Positions 7,406 to 16,200 of a stretch of 64,000 nt of DNA are shown here, in pieces. Every line of letters begins with the position of its first letter. Position 1 is the first letter of the stretch. The position numbers were made by a program, and so were the translations under genes. Source of the DNA: JACPHD01 sp964526325 (GTDB taxonomy: Bacteria > Patescibacteriota > Patescibacteriia > Patescibacteriales > GWC2-42-12). The notes under the pieces are model-generated. The model worked only from the letters and a program-made list of their open reading frames with translations, was not told where the DNA came from and did not search any database. The stretch spans positions 8,866-72,865 of the forward strand of contig CAZGKM010000003.1 in assembly GCA_964526325.1 (NCBI GenBank), in the 5' to 3' direction.

Positions 7406-8122
7406 ATGGAGTATATCAACATGCTGATTGACAATTATAATATTCCCGCCTTGTCGGCATTTCTTTTGGGTATCTTGACTTCAATCAGCCCATGCCCGCT
7501 GGCTACAAATATTACAGCCGTCGCTTTCATATCCAAGGATATCAAAACGCCAAAGTACACGGTTTTATCCGGTTTATTTTATACCTTAGGCCGAGGTGTT
7601 AGTTATACGCTTTTGGCAACATTAATTTATTTCGGCATTTCCTCCTTTTCAATTTCCAGTATTTTTCAGGGCTGGGGCGATAAGGTTTTAGGGCCGGTTT
7701 TAATAATTATCGGTTTAGTAATGCTTGGGGTAATAAAAATAAATTTGAAAGGCAATAATGAGAGAATTGAAAAAATAAAAGTTTGGCTTGCCGGTAAAGG
7801 GTATCTTGGGTCATTGGCGCTTGGCATGTTATTTGCTTTTGCTTTCTGCCCTTATAGCGGAGTGTTGTTCTTCGGTGTTTTAATACCGATGGTGACAACT
7901 TCAGCCAGCGGTTTGCTATTACCACCGTTATTTGCGCTTGGCACTGGCTTGCCGGTGATAATTTTTGCAATTTTAATCGCTTTTAGCATGCAGGCCGTCA
8001 GCAAGACCTTCAGCGTTGTTCAAAAAATTGAGAAGTGGCTAAGATACGGCGTGGCCTCAATTTTTATAATTGCCGGATTATATTACACGCAGTATTTGGT
8101 CAAGTATTTAATTAGTTTATAA
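7406..8122 (+). CDS. CcdA/DsbD-like membrane protein of the ArsG-type permease group
   Basis: A 238-aa integral membrane protein with six to seven hydrophobic segments. The first helix carries SISPCPLATNITAVAFIS and the second half FAFCPYSGVLFFGVLIP, so each half has a Cys-Pro element in the position of the redox cysteines of CcdA/DsbD. Proteins of this type near arsenic genes are annotated as ArsG-family 'aromatic arsenical efflux' permeases, and an equal reading is a thiol-disulfide carrier across the membrane. It lies 2 bp after the extracellular thioredoxin-like lipoprotein gene, which favours electron transfer to that partner. The choice between transporter and electron carrier is open. 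Confidence 0.8.
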   Translation: MEYINMLIDNYNIPALSAFLLGILTSISPCPLATNITAVAFISKDIKTPKYTVLSGLFYTLGRGVSYTLLATLIYFGISSFSISSIFQGWGDKVLGPVLIIIGLVMLGVIKINLKGNNERIEKIKVWLAGKGYLGSLALGMLFAFAFCPYSGVLFFGVLIPMVTTSASGLLLPPLFALGTGLPVIIFAILIAFSMQAVSKTFSVVQKIEKWLRYGVASIFIIAGLYYTQYLVKYLISL

Positions 8123-8126
8123 ATTT

Positions 8127-8573
8127 ATGAATACAACAAACCAATACGGTTGCCAATGCGGCGACTGCGAACCAAGAAAGGACAATAAAAAAGTATTGAT
8201 AATCGGCTGGCAAAGGCTGGTATCGGATGGAAGCACCTGTCCGAGATGCGGATCAACTGAGGATGAATTAGACAAAGCCGTGGATCAGCTTCGCGATGCG
8301 CTTAGCCCTTTAGGAATAAAAGTGGAATTGCAAAAAACGGAATTGACACTCGAAGAATTTAAAAAAGATCCGGTGAAATCAAACACAATTCTTTTTAATG
8401 GCGCCCCGCTAGAGGACTTAATAGAAGCAAAAACAGGGCAAAACCAGTGCTGTGATGTGTGCGGAGATGAAGAATGCCGGACAGTAGAGGTGAATGGAGA
8501 ATCGTATGAAACTATACCGGCCGAGCTGATCTTAAAAGCCGGATTGGTTGCCGGAGCTAAAATAATAAAATAA
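8127..8573 (+). CDS. DUF2703 family protein with several Cys motifs
   Basis: A 148-aa soluble protein of the DUF2703 family, which recurs in arsenic/redox clusters. The core begins IIGWQRLVSDGSTCPRCGST and includes KVELQKTELTLEEFKKDP and TILFNGAPLEDLI. A Cys-rich loop follows, QCCDVCGDEECRTVEV, then IPAELILKAGLVAGAKII. The N-terminus adds another cluster, YGCQCGDCEP. Ten or so cysteines in CxxC or CC arrangement suggest metal or metalloid binding. It begins 4 bp after the membrane protein gene. The biochemical role of the family is not established; a scavenger or chaperone role is inference. Confidence 0.85.
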   Translation: MNTTNQYGCQCGDCEPRKDNKKVLIIGWQRLVSDGSTCPRCGSTEDELDKAVDQLRDALSPLGIKVELQKTELTLEEFKKDPVKSNTILFNGAPLEDLIEAKTGQNQCCDVCGDEECRTVEVNGESYETIPAELILKAGLVAGAKIIK

Positions 8574-8582
8574 GCATATCTT

Positions 8583-8978
8583 ATGAAAAAACCTTTATTA
8601 ATATCAATTTTGTTTGTCGCGGTGTTGAGCTATGCGATTTTTGTCTTGGCTTCAAGCAAAAAACCGGAGGCAAACAATATTCCTAATCAAGGAGAAGTGA
8701 AAGAAAGCGCAATAATATTGTTTTATGGCGATGGCTGTCCGCATTGCGCCATCGTTGAAGAGTATGTCAGTAAGAACGGCATTGAAGTAAAAGTGCCTTT
8801 TGCCAAAAAAGAAGTTTATTATAATAAAAAAAATTCCGCCGAGCTGGGAGAAAAAGCGAAAATCTGTGGAATTCCGACTAATTCTGTCGGCGTGCCATTT
8901 CTTTGGGACGGAGCCAAATGCTATGTCGGGGATCAGGAAATAGTGGAGTTTTTTAAACAAAAAGCAAATAGTCTATGA
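8583..8978 (+). CDS. Membrane-anchored thioredoxin-like protein (CPHC)
   Basis: A 131-aa protein with an N-terminal hydrophobic signal anchor (residues 4-23) and a short extracytoplasmic thioredoxin-like domain. The active site is FYGDGCPHCAIVEEYV, the CPHC motif of DsbA/DsbD-like oxidoreductases. The rest of the fold is minimal, ending VPFLWDGAKCYVGDQEIVEFF, where GVPFL supplies the cis-Pro loop. It overlaps the next gene by 4 bp (ATGA), so the two are translationally coupled. It is the third thioredoxin-like protein of the operon and the second on the outer face. Confidence 0.83.
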   Translation: MKKPLLISILFVAVLSYAIFVLASSKKPEANNIPNQGEVKESAIILFYGDGCPHCAIVEEYVSKNGIEVKVPFAKKEVYYNKKNSAELGEKAKICGIPTNSVGVPFLWDGAKCYVGDQEIVEFFKQKANSL

Positions 8979-9490
8979 AAAAATTATTAATATTTTTGTT
9001 ATCTTTATTCGCCTTTGGCTTGTTTGGCGTAAAGCAGGCTTTGGCGGTTTGTCCGATCTGTACAATCGCAGTAACGGCCGGCGTTGGGCTTTCACGCTGG
9101 TTGGGGATCGATGATTCAATAACCGGCCTTTGGATCGGCGGGCTTACCGTATCAATGATCACCTGGACAATGAGTTGGTATGAAAAGAAAAATATTAAAT
9201 TTAAAGGCAAGGGCATATTAACTATCTTCGGGTATTATTTGCTTATTGTAGTGCCGTTATTTTTTATCGGCATGATTGGAAATCCATTAAACATGATTTG
9301 CGCCTGTGGAGCGGATAAATTGCTCATCGGGATAGTAATCGGCAGTTTAGGATTTTGGGCGGGAGTGGAGTGGTATTTTCACTTGAAAACTAAAAACAAC
9401 GGCCACGCTTATTTTCCTTTTCAGAAGGTTGTCATGCCGGTTTCGCCATTAATTATTTTAAGCATAATTTTTTATTATTTAACCAAGTAA
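8975..9490 (+). CDS. Four-helix membrane protein with CPIC motif
   Basis: A 171-aa membrane protein. A signal-like first helix ends in KQALAVCPICTIAVTAGVGL, placing a CxxC motif just outside the membrane; three further helices follow. A second Cys pair, MICACGADK, lies in a loop between helices. No named family is recognised, but the translational coupling to the CPHC thioredoxin-like gene and the two exposed Cys pairs make a small quinone- or thiol-linked redox partner plausible, by analogy with VKOR/DsbB systems. It is not a VKOR by sequence. Confidence 0.75.
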   Translation: MKKLLIFLLSLFAFGLFGVKQALAVCPICTIAVTAGVGLSRWLGIDDSITGLWIGGLTVSMITWTMSWYEKKNIKFKGKGILTIFGYYLLIVVPLFFIGMIGNPLNMICACGADKLLIGIVIGSLGFWAGVEWYFHLKTKNNGHAYFPFQKVVMPVSPLIILSIIFYYLTK

Positions 9491-9494
9491 ATAT

Positions 9495-10034
9495 ATGAAC
9501 GAAAATAAAACTCCAATCAAAAATATAAATGAATTTATCCAGAAAGTGGATGACATGAAAAAACAGGAGAAGATGGATTTATCGTCTGATCAGGATTTAT
9601 CCATCGCTATTATGAATCTAATATCCATTGAAGAACATTTTTTCTTTACCGGCGCCAAGCTGGAAAAGCTGGAATACTATGACATGATTAAGGATGTTCG
9701 GGAAATGAGGAAGGAATTATTAAAAAAGATTATTAAAGAATATGAGGGTGAAGTTTGGTGCATATCCAAGCATCTTCTCGCCGCTTCAATGCGATTGATG
9801 GAAGTCGGCACTAAACAGTTAGGCATAAATAAAGAAAAAGAAGCTTATGATCTATTCGGTAAAGCCTACAATTTGTATTCATTATTCTGGGGACTCAACA
9901 TGAAACTGCTCAATGTTGGTGATATCAAAAAAATAGATGATAATGCCTTAAATAAGCAAGACGAGGAAAAAAAAGGATTCATGGGCAAGTTGGGCGCATT
10001 GGTAAAAAAGGCGATTGATTGTTGTATTGAATAA
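9495..10034 (+). CDS. Hypothetical helical protein, last gene of the redox operon
   Basis: A 179-aa soluble, mostly helical protein. Residues 1-45 are charged. The middle (ISIEEHFFFTGAKLEKLEYY, then WCISKHLLAASMRLMEVG) looks like a four-helix bundle with His/Glu residues. The tail after residue 150 is a Lys-rich amphipathic helix ending KKAIDCCIE with a vicinal Cys pair. It is 4 bp downstream of the previous gene. I do not recognise the family. The pattern of paired helices with conserved Glu/His could bind metal, but that is speculative. Confidence 0.75.
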   Translation: MNENKTPIKNINEFIQKVDDMKKQEKMDLSSDQDLSIAIMNLISIEEHFFFTGAKLEKLEYYDMIKDVREMRKELLKKIIKEYEGEVWCISKHLLAASMRLMEVGTKQLGINKEKEAYDLFGKAYNLYSLFWGLNMKLLNVGDIKKIDDNALNKQDEEKKGFMGKLGALVKKAIDCCIE

Positions 10035-10193
10035 AGCAAAATTGATAATCAAAGCCAAATTTACCGCCACTTCCTGGCTTTAAGCTAAAATACGATAGAT
10101 GATTGCCGCTACCATCTTGCCCGGGTAACGAAAGATCGTTTCCGCGCCATTGATCCGGATGTGAAAATGGCTCTAAAATAGCTAATTATAGTT

Positions 10194-10222
10194 AACCGCC
10201 TTGTTTTTTAGACGGTTTTTTT
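10194..10222 (+). terminator. Terminator after the redox operon
   Basis: AACCG-C-CT pairs with AG-A-CGGTT (one mismatch) and is followed by seven T. It directly abuts the next promoter. The preceding 160 bp (10035-10193) contain one open stretch reading CRYHLARVTKDRF and IDPDVKMALK before a TAG; it has no start and may be a relic of unknown origin. Confidence 0.6.
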
Positions 10223-10230
10223 GTTATAAT
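10222..10230 (+). promoter_or_regulatory. Extended -10 promoter (TGTTATAAT)
   Basis: TGT directly precedes TATAAT (10225-10230), 33 bp upstream of the next ATG. No clear -35 is seen because a T-run terminator occupies the position. Confidence 0.5.
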
Positions 10231-10263
10231 TAATATAAATAAAGTTCGCAGAATAATTAATTT

Positions 10264-10440
10264 ATGGACGATAAAAAAGCGGCTACAATTTTAATAAGCA
10301 TGCTGAAAAAATATTCCCTTAATAGCGAAGAAAAAGATGCTATTAAATCCGCTATCGGCATTCTTAGTTGGACTTATTTGTCTAAAAGCATAATAAAACG
10401 GCGGAAAGATAAATTAAAAAAGAGCGTTGAATGTGAATGA
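10264..10440 (+). CDS. Small hypothetical protein, 58 aa
   Basis: An ATG-initiated 58-codon frame ends in TGA at 10438-10440. The peptide is basic and helical: MDDKKAATILISMLKKYSL, a middle segment SAIGILSWTYLSKSI, and a Lys/Arg-rich end. It follows an extended -10 promoter and its end overlaps the upstream part of the next frame, suggesting a small two-gene unit. No family is recognised. Confidence 0.55.
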   Translation: MDDKKAATILISMLKKYSLNSEEKDAIKSAIGILSWTYLSKSIIKRRKDKLKKSVECE

Positions 10441-10471
10441 AAAAAAGAGGCTATTTAGCGGAATAAAATAT

Positions 10472-10795
10472 ATGAAAAAAGATTTTATGCCAAAAACTTT
10501 TTCAGGTAAATGGGCGGTTGGGTTTGCTATCGCTTTAGTGGTGCTGACAGTATTATCACTTCTTTTTGCGGTTGCCATAGGAGGGGATCCTGCCGTTATA
10601 GCCGACAACGTATTGCTTTCCATACTTGCCAATGTGCTATCCGTTATGTTCACATTAGCCGGTCCGCTGTCTTTTTTTCTGGGAATTTATACCGTTATTA
10701 AATATAGAGAATGGTCAGTTTGGAAGCTTTTAGCAGTATTATATGTTATTACTTTTTTAATGTTTATGCTCGGGGAGTTTCTTTTTCCTCATTAA
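10472..10795 (+). CDS. Small integral membrane protein, three predicted helices
   Basis: The frame is open from a TTG at 10427 but the ATG at 10472 is the more natural start, giving 107 aa. Hydrophobic segments lie at about residues 15-37 (FAIALVVLTVLSLLFAVAI), 50-78 (ILANVLSVMFTLAGPLSFFL) and 85-104 (WKLLAVLYVITFLMFMLGE). The basic N-terminus suggests it faces the cytoplasm. No family is assigned. It forms a group with the small genes on either side. Confidence 0.7.
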   Translation: MKKDFMPKTFSGKWAVGFAIALVVLTVLSLLFAVAIGGDPAVIADNVLLSILANVLSVMFTLAGPLSFFLGIYTVIKYREWSVWKLLAVLYVITFLMFMLGEFLFPH

Positions 10796-10832
10796 ATAGG
10801 TTTAGATATTATTCACGTTAATATAAAAAATT

Positions 10833-11027
10833 ATGCAAATTTTTAAAACGTGGACATTCAAATGGTGGGAGGTAGGTTTAGTCAAGCTTTGCCTTCTGTC
10901 ATTGGGCATTTTACTGGGATTGTATTTTTATGATTATGTCCTGAAGCTTTTATGGCTTTGGTGGGTGCTATTCGCGGTAACGGCAATCTACTTTATCTCC
11001 GGCATGCTAAGCGGAAAACAAAACTAG
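10833..11027 (+). CDS. Small membrane protein, 64 aa
   Basis: A 64-residue protein with two hydrophobic helices: VKLCLLSLGILLGLYFYDYV, then LWLWWVLFAVTAIYFISGML. It is Trp-rich, starts at an ATG 37 bp after the previous gene and ends with a short basic tail. Small proteins of this shape are common in CPR genomes. Function unknown. Confidence 0.65.
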   Translation: MQIFKTWTFKWWEVGLVKLCLLSLGILLGLYFYDYVLKLLWLWWVLFAVTAIYFISGMLSGKQN

Positions 11028-11102
11028 ACCGGTTGATTTTAAACCGGCAGCTATAGTGGAAAAATTTTAAATTTTTCTAATTTTATTACATTTCAATTAT
11101 AT

Positions 11103-11127
11103 AAAGACAATCGGTTGTCTTTTTTTA
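11103..11127 (+). terminator. Intrinsic terminator with TCGG loop
   Basis: A perfect 8-bp stem AAAGACAA/TTGTCTTT closed by a TCGG tetraloop and followed by a T run. It ends the group of small genes and overlaps the -35 box of the peptidase promoter. Confidence 0.8.
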
Positions 11128-11142
11128 TTTTTGCCTTATAAT
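11115..11142 (+). promoter_or_regulatory. Promoter of the M23 peptidase gene
   Basis: TTGTCT (11115-11120), a 16-bp spacer and TATAAT (11137-11142). The predicted start is about 12 nt before the ATG. Confidence 0.6.
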
Positions 11143-11160
11143 AGAATAATAAAGTAAAAA

Positions 11161-12414
11161 ATGCCTGTAACGAAAAAAACAATTTATTTAATTATTTTTA
11201 TGCTGATTTTAGTGATTGGCGTTTTTTGTTTTTTAAAATTTAATTCGTTGGTTATAGAAGCTAATCAGAATATAGAAGAAAAAACGGCTATTGAAACGCC
11301 GGATCGCAGTAGACTAATTGAAATTACGCCTAATTCGACTTACGGAGAGTTGATGTCTATGGCTGGGATTTCCGCTGCTTTAGCTAACGATATTTATGAA
11401 ACGGCTTTTAATCAATATGATTTGGCCAAGATAAAAGTCGGCCATTTTTTAGAGCTGACTTTTGATAAAAACATCGGTAAGTTTAAACAGCTTATATATA
11501 AGACAGATTCGGAAGATGAACTTGTTGTAAGATATAAAAGCGGTGATACTAACGAAAACGCAACCAGCACCTTAGAAAAAATCAGTATTCTCGAAGCCGA
11601 GATTCGGCCGATAGGCTATGATATTAAAATTGTTGCTAAAGAGGGAGAGATAGAGACTTCAATGTATGAAGCGGCATTAAAAAATAATATTGATGAACGG
11701 GCAATAATCGAACTTGCCGACGCTTTTCAATGGACAATTGATTTCGCCATGGATCCTAGAGTGGGAGATAAGTTTAAGTTTATTTATGAAGAGAGGTATT
11801 TAAACGGAGAATATCAGATGCCCGGAAAAATTTTTGCCGGACAATATATTAATGACGGAAAAAAATACCAAGTTTATTATTTTGCAGAGAGTGAAGATAA
11901 TGTCGGTTTCTTTGACGAGAACGGAAATTCGGTGCAAAAAATGTTTTTAAAAGCGCCGGTGGCTTTTAAATATATTTCTTCCGGTTTTACGACCGGAGCG
12001 AGATATATAGAAGCTTTTAATATTTCTACCGGTCATCGTGCCGTTGATTATGCGGCCGCATACGGGACGCCGATAAGGGCAGTCGGCGAAGGTACGGTAA
12101 TTTTTTCATCATACAACGGCGCTTTCGGAAATATGATTAAAATCAGGCATAACGGAACCTATCAGACGAATTACGGCCACATGTCCAGATTCGCTGTCAG
12201 AAAGGGGAATAAGGTAAAACAAGGAGATGTTATCGGTTACATCGGTTCAACCGGTTTTTCAACCGGTCCGCATTTACATTATGAAATGGAAAAAAATGGA
12301 ATAAAAGTAAATCCGTTAAAAGAAGTTTTACCGCCAGGTCAGGCCATTAAAGAAGAAAATAAAAAAAGATTTTTTTCTGAAATAAAAAAATGGCAAGAAG
12401 AATTAGGTAGATAA
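11161..12414 (+). CDS. Secreted M23 family zinc endopeptidase (peptidoglycan hydrolase)
   Basis: Lysostaphin/MepM-type enzymes cut peptide cross-links of peptidoglycan. Residues 8-28 are a signal anchor. Residues about 45-130 resemble the LysM/OapA-like N-domain of Csd3/MepM-type proteins (YGELMSMAGISAALANDI, IKVGHFLELTFD). Residues 130-260 are a second domain (VGDKFKFIYEERY). The M23 domain occupies about 275-400 with zinc ligands His292 and Asp296 in TGHRAVDYAA and the catalytic HxH pair (His371, His373) in GPHLHYEM; YGHMSRF supplies a further conserved His. All key residues are present. Located directly before the surface locus, it could open the wall for export or division. Confidence 0.92.
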   Translation: MPVTKKTIYLIIFMLILVIGVFCFLKFNSLVIEANQNIEEKTAIETPDRSRLIEITPNSTYGELMSMAGISAALANDIYETAFNQYDLAKIKVGHFLELTFDKNIGKFKQLIYKTDSEDELVVRYKSGDTNENATSTLEKISILEAEIRPIGYDIKIVAKEGEIETSMYEAALKNNIDERAIIELADAFQWTIDFAMDPRVGDKFKFIYEERYLNGEYQMPGKIFAGQYINDGKKYQVYYFAESEDNVGFFDENGNSVQKMFLKAPVAFKYISSGFTTGARYIEAFNISTGHRAVDYAAAYGTPIRAVGEGTVIFSSYNGAFGNMIKIRHNGTYQTNYGHMSRFAVRKGNKVKQGDVIGYIGSTGFSTGPHLHYEMEKNGIKVNPLKEVLPPGQAIKEENKKRFFSEIKKWQEELGR

Positions 12415-12439
12415 ATAATTTTATTTTTAAGTTTAAAAA

Positions 12440-12466
12440 GCATCTCTTATAAAGAGATGTTTTTTT
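12440..12466 (+). terminator. Terminator after M23 peptidase
   Basis: An 8-bp stem CATCTCTT (12441-12448)/AAGAGATG (12452-12459), then seven T. Confidence 0.85.
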
Positions 12467-12645
12467 ATAAAATTGAATTATAATAAAATTTTTTCGATAA
12501 AAATTTGAAAATAAATAATAAAACAGAGAAGAGAAGCTGTGTATAAATATATTAGTTTTAATAAAAGAAAATAAATGAAATTATAATAAAATAAATAATG
12601 TCTAATATTAGATATTTTTTAAATTTATAAAATAATTTAAAATAT

Positions 12646-12675
12646 TTGATAAAACAATTTAAAAAATGTTATAAT
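12646..12675 (+). promoter_or_regulatory. Promoter at the head of the surface locus
   Basis: TTGATA (12646-12651), an 18-bp spacer and TATAAT (12670-12675) with an extended TGT. The leader would be about 100 nt and includes the direct repeats. Confidence 0.7.
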
Positions 12676-12690
12676 AAAGTTATATTTAGC

Positions 12691-12762
12691 AATCTCGATA
12701 CTCGATATTTTACTTAATATTAGAACAACTGAAATCTCGATACTCGTGATTGACTAATATTA
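12691..12762 (+). repeat. Paired direct repeats AATCTCGATACTCG, 42 bp apart
   Basis: The 14-bp unit occurs at 12691-12704 and 12733-12746, exactly 42 bp apart (four helical turns). Each copy is followed at similar distance by a related ACT(T)AATATTA. They lie just downstream of the -10 box and just upstream of a gene for a DNA-binding protein, so a repressor/operator role is likely. Confidence 0.65.
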
Positions 12763-12784
12763 AATAAAATAATTTTAAATAAAT

Positions 12785-13222
12785 ATGGAAAACGACAATA
12801 AGATAATAAATGAAAATAATTTAATTACTCTTAAAGAAGCATCAAAAATTTCAGGATATAGCCCTGATTATATCGGCCAATTAATAAGATCCGGTAAAAT
12901 TCCCGGCAAGCAGATTTATTATAATATTGCCTGGATGACTACGGCGGAAGACGTATTGAATTATAAAAAAAACGGTGAGAGTAATAAAAAATTGGGGATT
13001 AAAGATATTCTATCTTTAAAATCAAGGAAATTTATACTTGAAATCAATGTCTTAAAATTATTTCTAAAAAATTTTAAAAGCTCTTTGCCTGTTTTAATTG
13101 TATTATTAATTAGTTTTTTATTTTTAAACATTTATATTTTTTATTATTTTACGAATAATGTTAATAATAATAAATTCTTAAATTCAAAAAAAGACAATAC
13201 GCAAGAGAATTTATCATTTTAA
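12785..13222 (+). CDS. Membrane-tethered helix-turn-helix protein
   Basis: A 145-aa protein. Residues 13-65 are an excisionase/MerR-like HTH: NLITLKEASKISGYSPDYI is the first helix pair and QLIRSGKIPGKQIYYNIAW the wing. A basic linker follows, then one strong membrane helix near residues 97-120 (SLPVLIVLLISFLFLNIYIF), then a short Asn/Lys-rich tail outside. DNA-binding domains on a membrane tether can act as surface sensors. It is the first gene behind the promoter/direct-repeat region and directly precedes the giant surface genes, so it is a good candidate for the local regulator. This assignment is inference. Confidence 0.8.
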   Translation: MENDNKIINENNLITLKEASKISGYSPDYIGQLIRSGKIPGKQIYYNIAWMTTAEDVLNYKKNGESNKKLGIKDILSLKSRKFILEINVLKLFLKNFKSSLPVLIVLLISFLFLNIYIFYYFTNNVNNNKFLNSKKDNTQENLSF

Positions 13223-13256
13223 ATTGTCTTAATTGATTGTCCGAAAAAGCATCCCC

Positions 13257-16200
13257 ATGCAAACTAAATACCGGCGCAATAAAAGCCGCGGTTATTTTAA
13301 AAAAAATAATTTATCATCTAAACATAATTCATTAAAAAATATATGGCGGGTTATTTATTGTTTTTTAAGTCCGAAAAAAATTAATAAAATATCCAAAAAA
13401 TTATTAACTTCAGGGTGGCGGTCAGTCGTCGCTCTTTTTTTAATTTTAAACGTAATTACCGGTTTTGGCCCGATAAATTATATTAATAAAATAATAGTCG
13501 CCTTAGCCGAAAAAGATAATTCAACAATCGGATTTTATCCAGAAAATTGCCAAGAAGATTTTAGCGTTGAAAACAATATATCCGGCTGGGTTAATATTTT
13601 AAATATAACCGATAAACCGGGAGTAGATGAATTTGGCGATTTTCGTCTATTTAACAATAGCAATTCAGCTTTATATTTAAGAGGAATTTACGGTATTAGA
13701 TGCAGTAAGTTTACCAATTCGGAGTTTATGCCGGAAAAAATAGAAAATATGGAATCTCAACCGAAAGCTTCGGTTCAAAATATTGATACATCAGAATTTG
13801 AAGCAGAGTCGCCGGAAGATATGCCGGAAATTATAAATAACGATAACGGTTCTTCTCAAGACAATTCAGAAAACACAATTCAAATCCAAGATATTCCGAC
13901 AATAGACAGCAATATATCTTCCGAAGTAATACCGGATGAAATACAGTATGAAGATTTAGAGAACTGGGTTAATGATAATAAAGTTGAGGTAATAGATGAA
14001 ATTCGGGAAAATGATAATTCGAATAATGGCGGACAGGTTGAAATAATAAATATCGTCGAGTCAGATAGTCTTAATACCGAATCGGTTATTATTATTCAGG
14101 ATGAAAGCAGCGAAGTTAAAAAGGAACCGGAAAATAATGATGCGGATACCGAAAATCCAGATGAACCAATTTCATATTCAACTTCAATAATTAACGGAAT
14201 TAAAAAAAGTTTATCAGTAGGCGAGGTTTCGGCCGGCGAAGAAATAGCGGCAGGAGACGAAGTCAAGGTCAATAGAGAATTTAAAAAAGCCAATATAAAA
14301 TTGTCATTAGGCATAAAAAAAATTGAAGAAATAAATGAGAACAACGTTAACACTACAGAGACTAACGAGATTGAAATAAATGAAAAAGATTTAAATGCCG
14401 AGGATAATATTAACTTTCAAAATAATATTGATATCAATCAATCGGAAGTTTCGACGGGAGAAGAAGTTCGGGCGGAAAATGAAGGAATTTTAGACGGAGA
14501 TGAGAAGACAACAGAAGAAAATACTGAGGAGCCGGGAGTAATAGTTAGTTTAATGAAAAAAATTATAAATTTAAAAAATATTTTTACCGCTCAAGCGGAA
14601 GACAATGAAGATGACAATAGAGATAAAACGATTTTAACCTTATGGTATTCGCTCAGCAATCAGCAAAGCAACGGGGGTGAAGAAACCTGGTTTGAATTAT
14701 CTAGAATTCCGGCAAAAGATTTATCAAACGCAATTAACGGAGGATATCTTGCTATTGAAGCCCCGGAAATAAAAAGCTGGGAGGATATAAATAATTTAAA
14801 GATTAAATTAATAGGCGGGATGGATAATAAAGAATACGAAGTTTATATAGATAGCGTCTGGACGGAAGTTGAATATAAAAAAATAGACGGCGAAGAAACC
14901 GAAGCCGAGAAAAAAGACAGATGGAAGAATATGTTAAAATTTATTTCCGAAAAGAATGATTTTAAAATTAATGACAGATGGGAATTAAAATTTAATTATT
15001 CTAAAAATAATAAGAAATTAAGCGAATGGCTTCGTATCGGTGATTATTGGAATGATATAAGCTTAAGCGCGTTTATAGAGAGAGAGGGCGAGAAAGTCGT
15101 CGAGGTTCCGCTTGATATTCAGTATGGAGCCAGCGGTGATTTTACCATAAAGTTGTCAAAAGATTTTGAAGTTATTAAGCCCGGGAAATATTCAATTAAA
15201 TTCGTGTTTGACGATAATTCCGGCGAGGAAAAAGAAACCATTGAATTAAGCCATGATTTTACCTGGGGAGTTTTGGCGGTAAATACCAATAAGTCGGTAT
15301 ATCTTCCGGGCGAGAAAGCCTATTTGCAGATGGCCGTTCTTGATGATTTCGGCCATACTATATGCGACGCTGATATTTATATGGAAATTGTTTTACCGGA
15401 TAATAATACGGAATATTTAAGCACTGAAAATGGATTAATAGAAAGAAGCCGAAGCTGCGGGCCGGATAATGTTACGAATTTTCCGGATTATTTTGCTTTT
15501 TATGAAATTCCTCTTGGCGGGATTTATGGTATTAATTTGCAGTCAATTTCTTACGCCGGTGAAAGGAAAATTAGAGATCAATTTATCGCTGAAAATTATA
15601 GTGCGGTCGATATTGAAAGGATAGGGCCGACGAGAATCTATCCTATCGCAAATTACAGCATGGCTTTTAAAATAAAAATAAACGAAGATTTCAGCGGAGA
15701 TTTAGAGGATTTTCTGCCGGCTAATTTTAAAATAATCAATCAGCAAATAAAAATCAAAGATAAAGTTTCCGGCGAATTTGAAAATTATAATTCGTTTATA
15801 TCGACGAGTTCTCTTTTTTTAACATTTAATATTAAGGAAGAAGGAGATAAAAAAGTTTTGGCGTGGGGTAATTTAAACTTAAAGCAGGACGATGAATTAG
15901 AAATTATATATATATTTGACGCGCCGGACATTTCTCCGGAATTGTTTCTTTTAGGCCCTTTTAGGCTTATTGATTCCGATTCAAATAAAAACGGAGGTCA
16001 AATAAAAAGCGGTTCGGAAAACGTATTTTTTAAAGAGGCGCGCCAGTGGCAGATCGCTTCAGATGCTGTTAATATTTTTTCGGCCGTTGGCGGTACGCAT
16101 CAAAATTGGACTAATCCGGGATACGGCTGGGATTTAACCGATAATACATATGCCACAAGAATATTGCCGAAATTTAGCGCCGATGATTCAGCCAACTATC

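Larger units (their letters stand above)
12415..12784 (+). other. 370-bp AT-rich regulatory stretch before the surface locus
   Basis: It contains the peptidase terminator, an unusually AT-rich segment, a strong extended -10 promoter (12646-12675) and a pair of 14-bp direct repeats 42 bp apart (12691-12762). No open frame is supported. Confidence 0.7.

Noticed and set aside
10035..10190. Open stretch reading CRYHLARVTKDRF and IDPDVKMALK as a gene fragment
   Set aside because: No start codon, under 30 codons, and no family that I recognise; it may be a relic but cannot be supported.
13233..13256. Upstream non-ATG starts for the giant gene (TTG 13233) and likewise 31213, 32226 and 36324
   Set aside because: Each has a downstream in-frame ATG that gives a better signal peptide or domain start; upstream stretches overlap hairpins, promoters or neighbouring genes.
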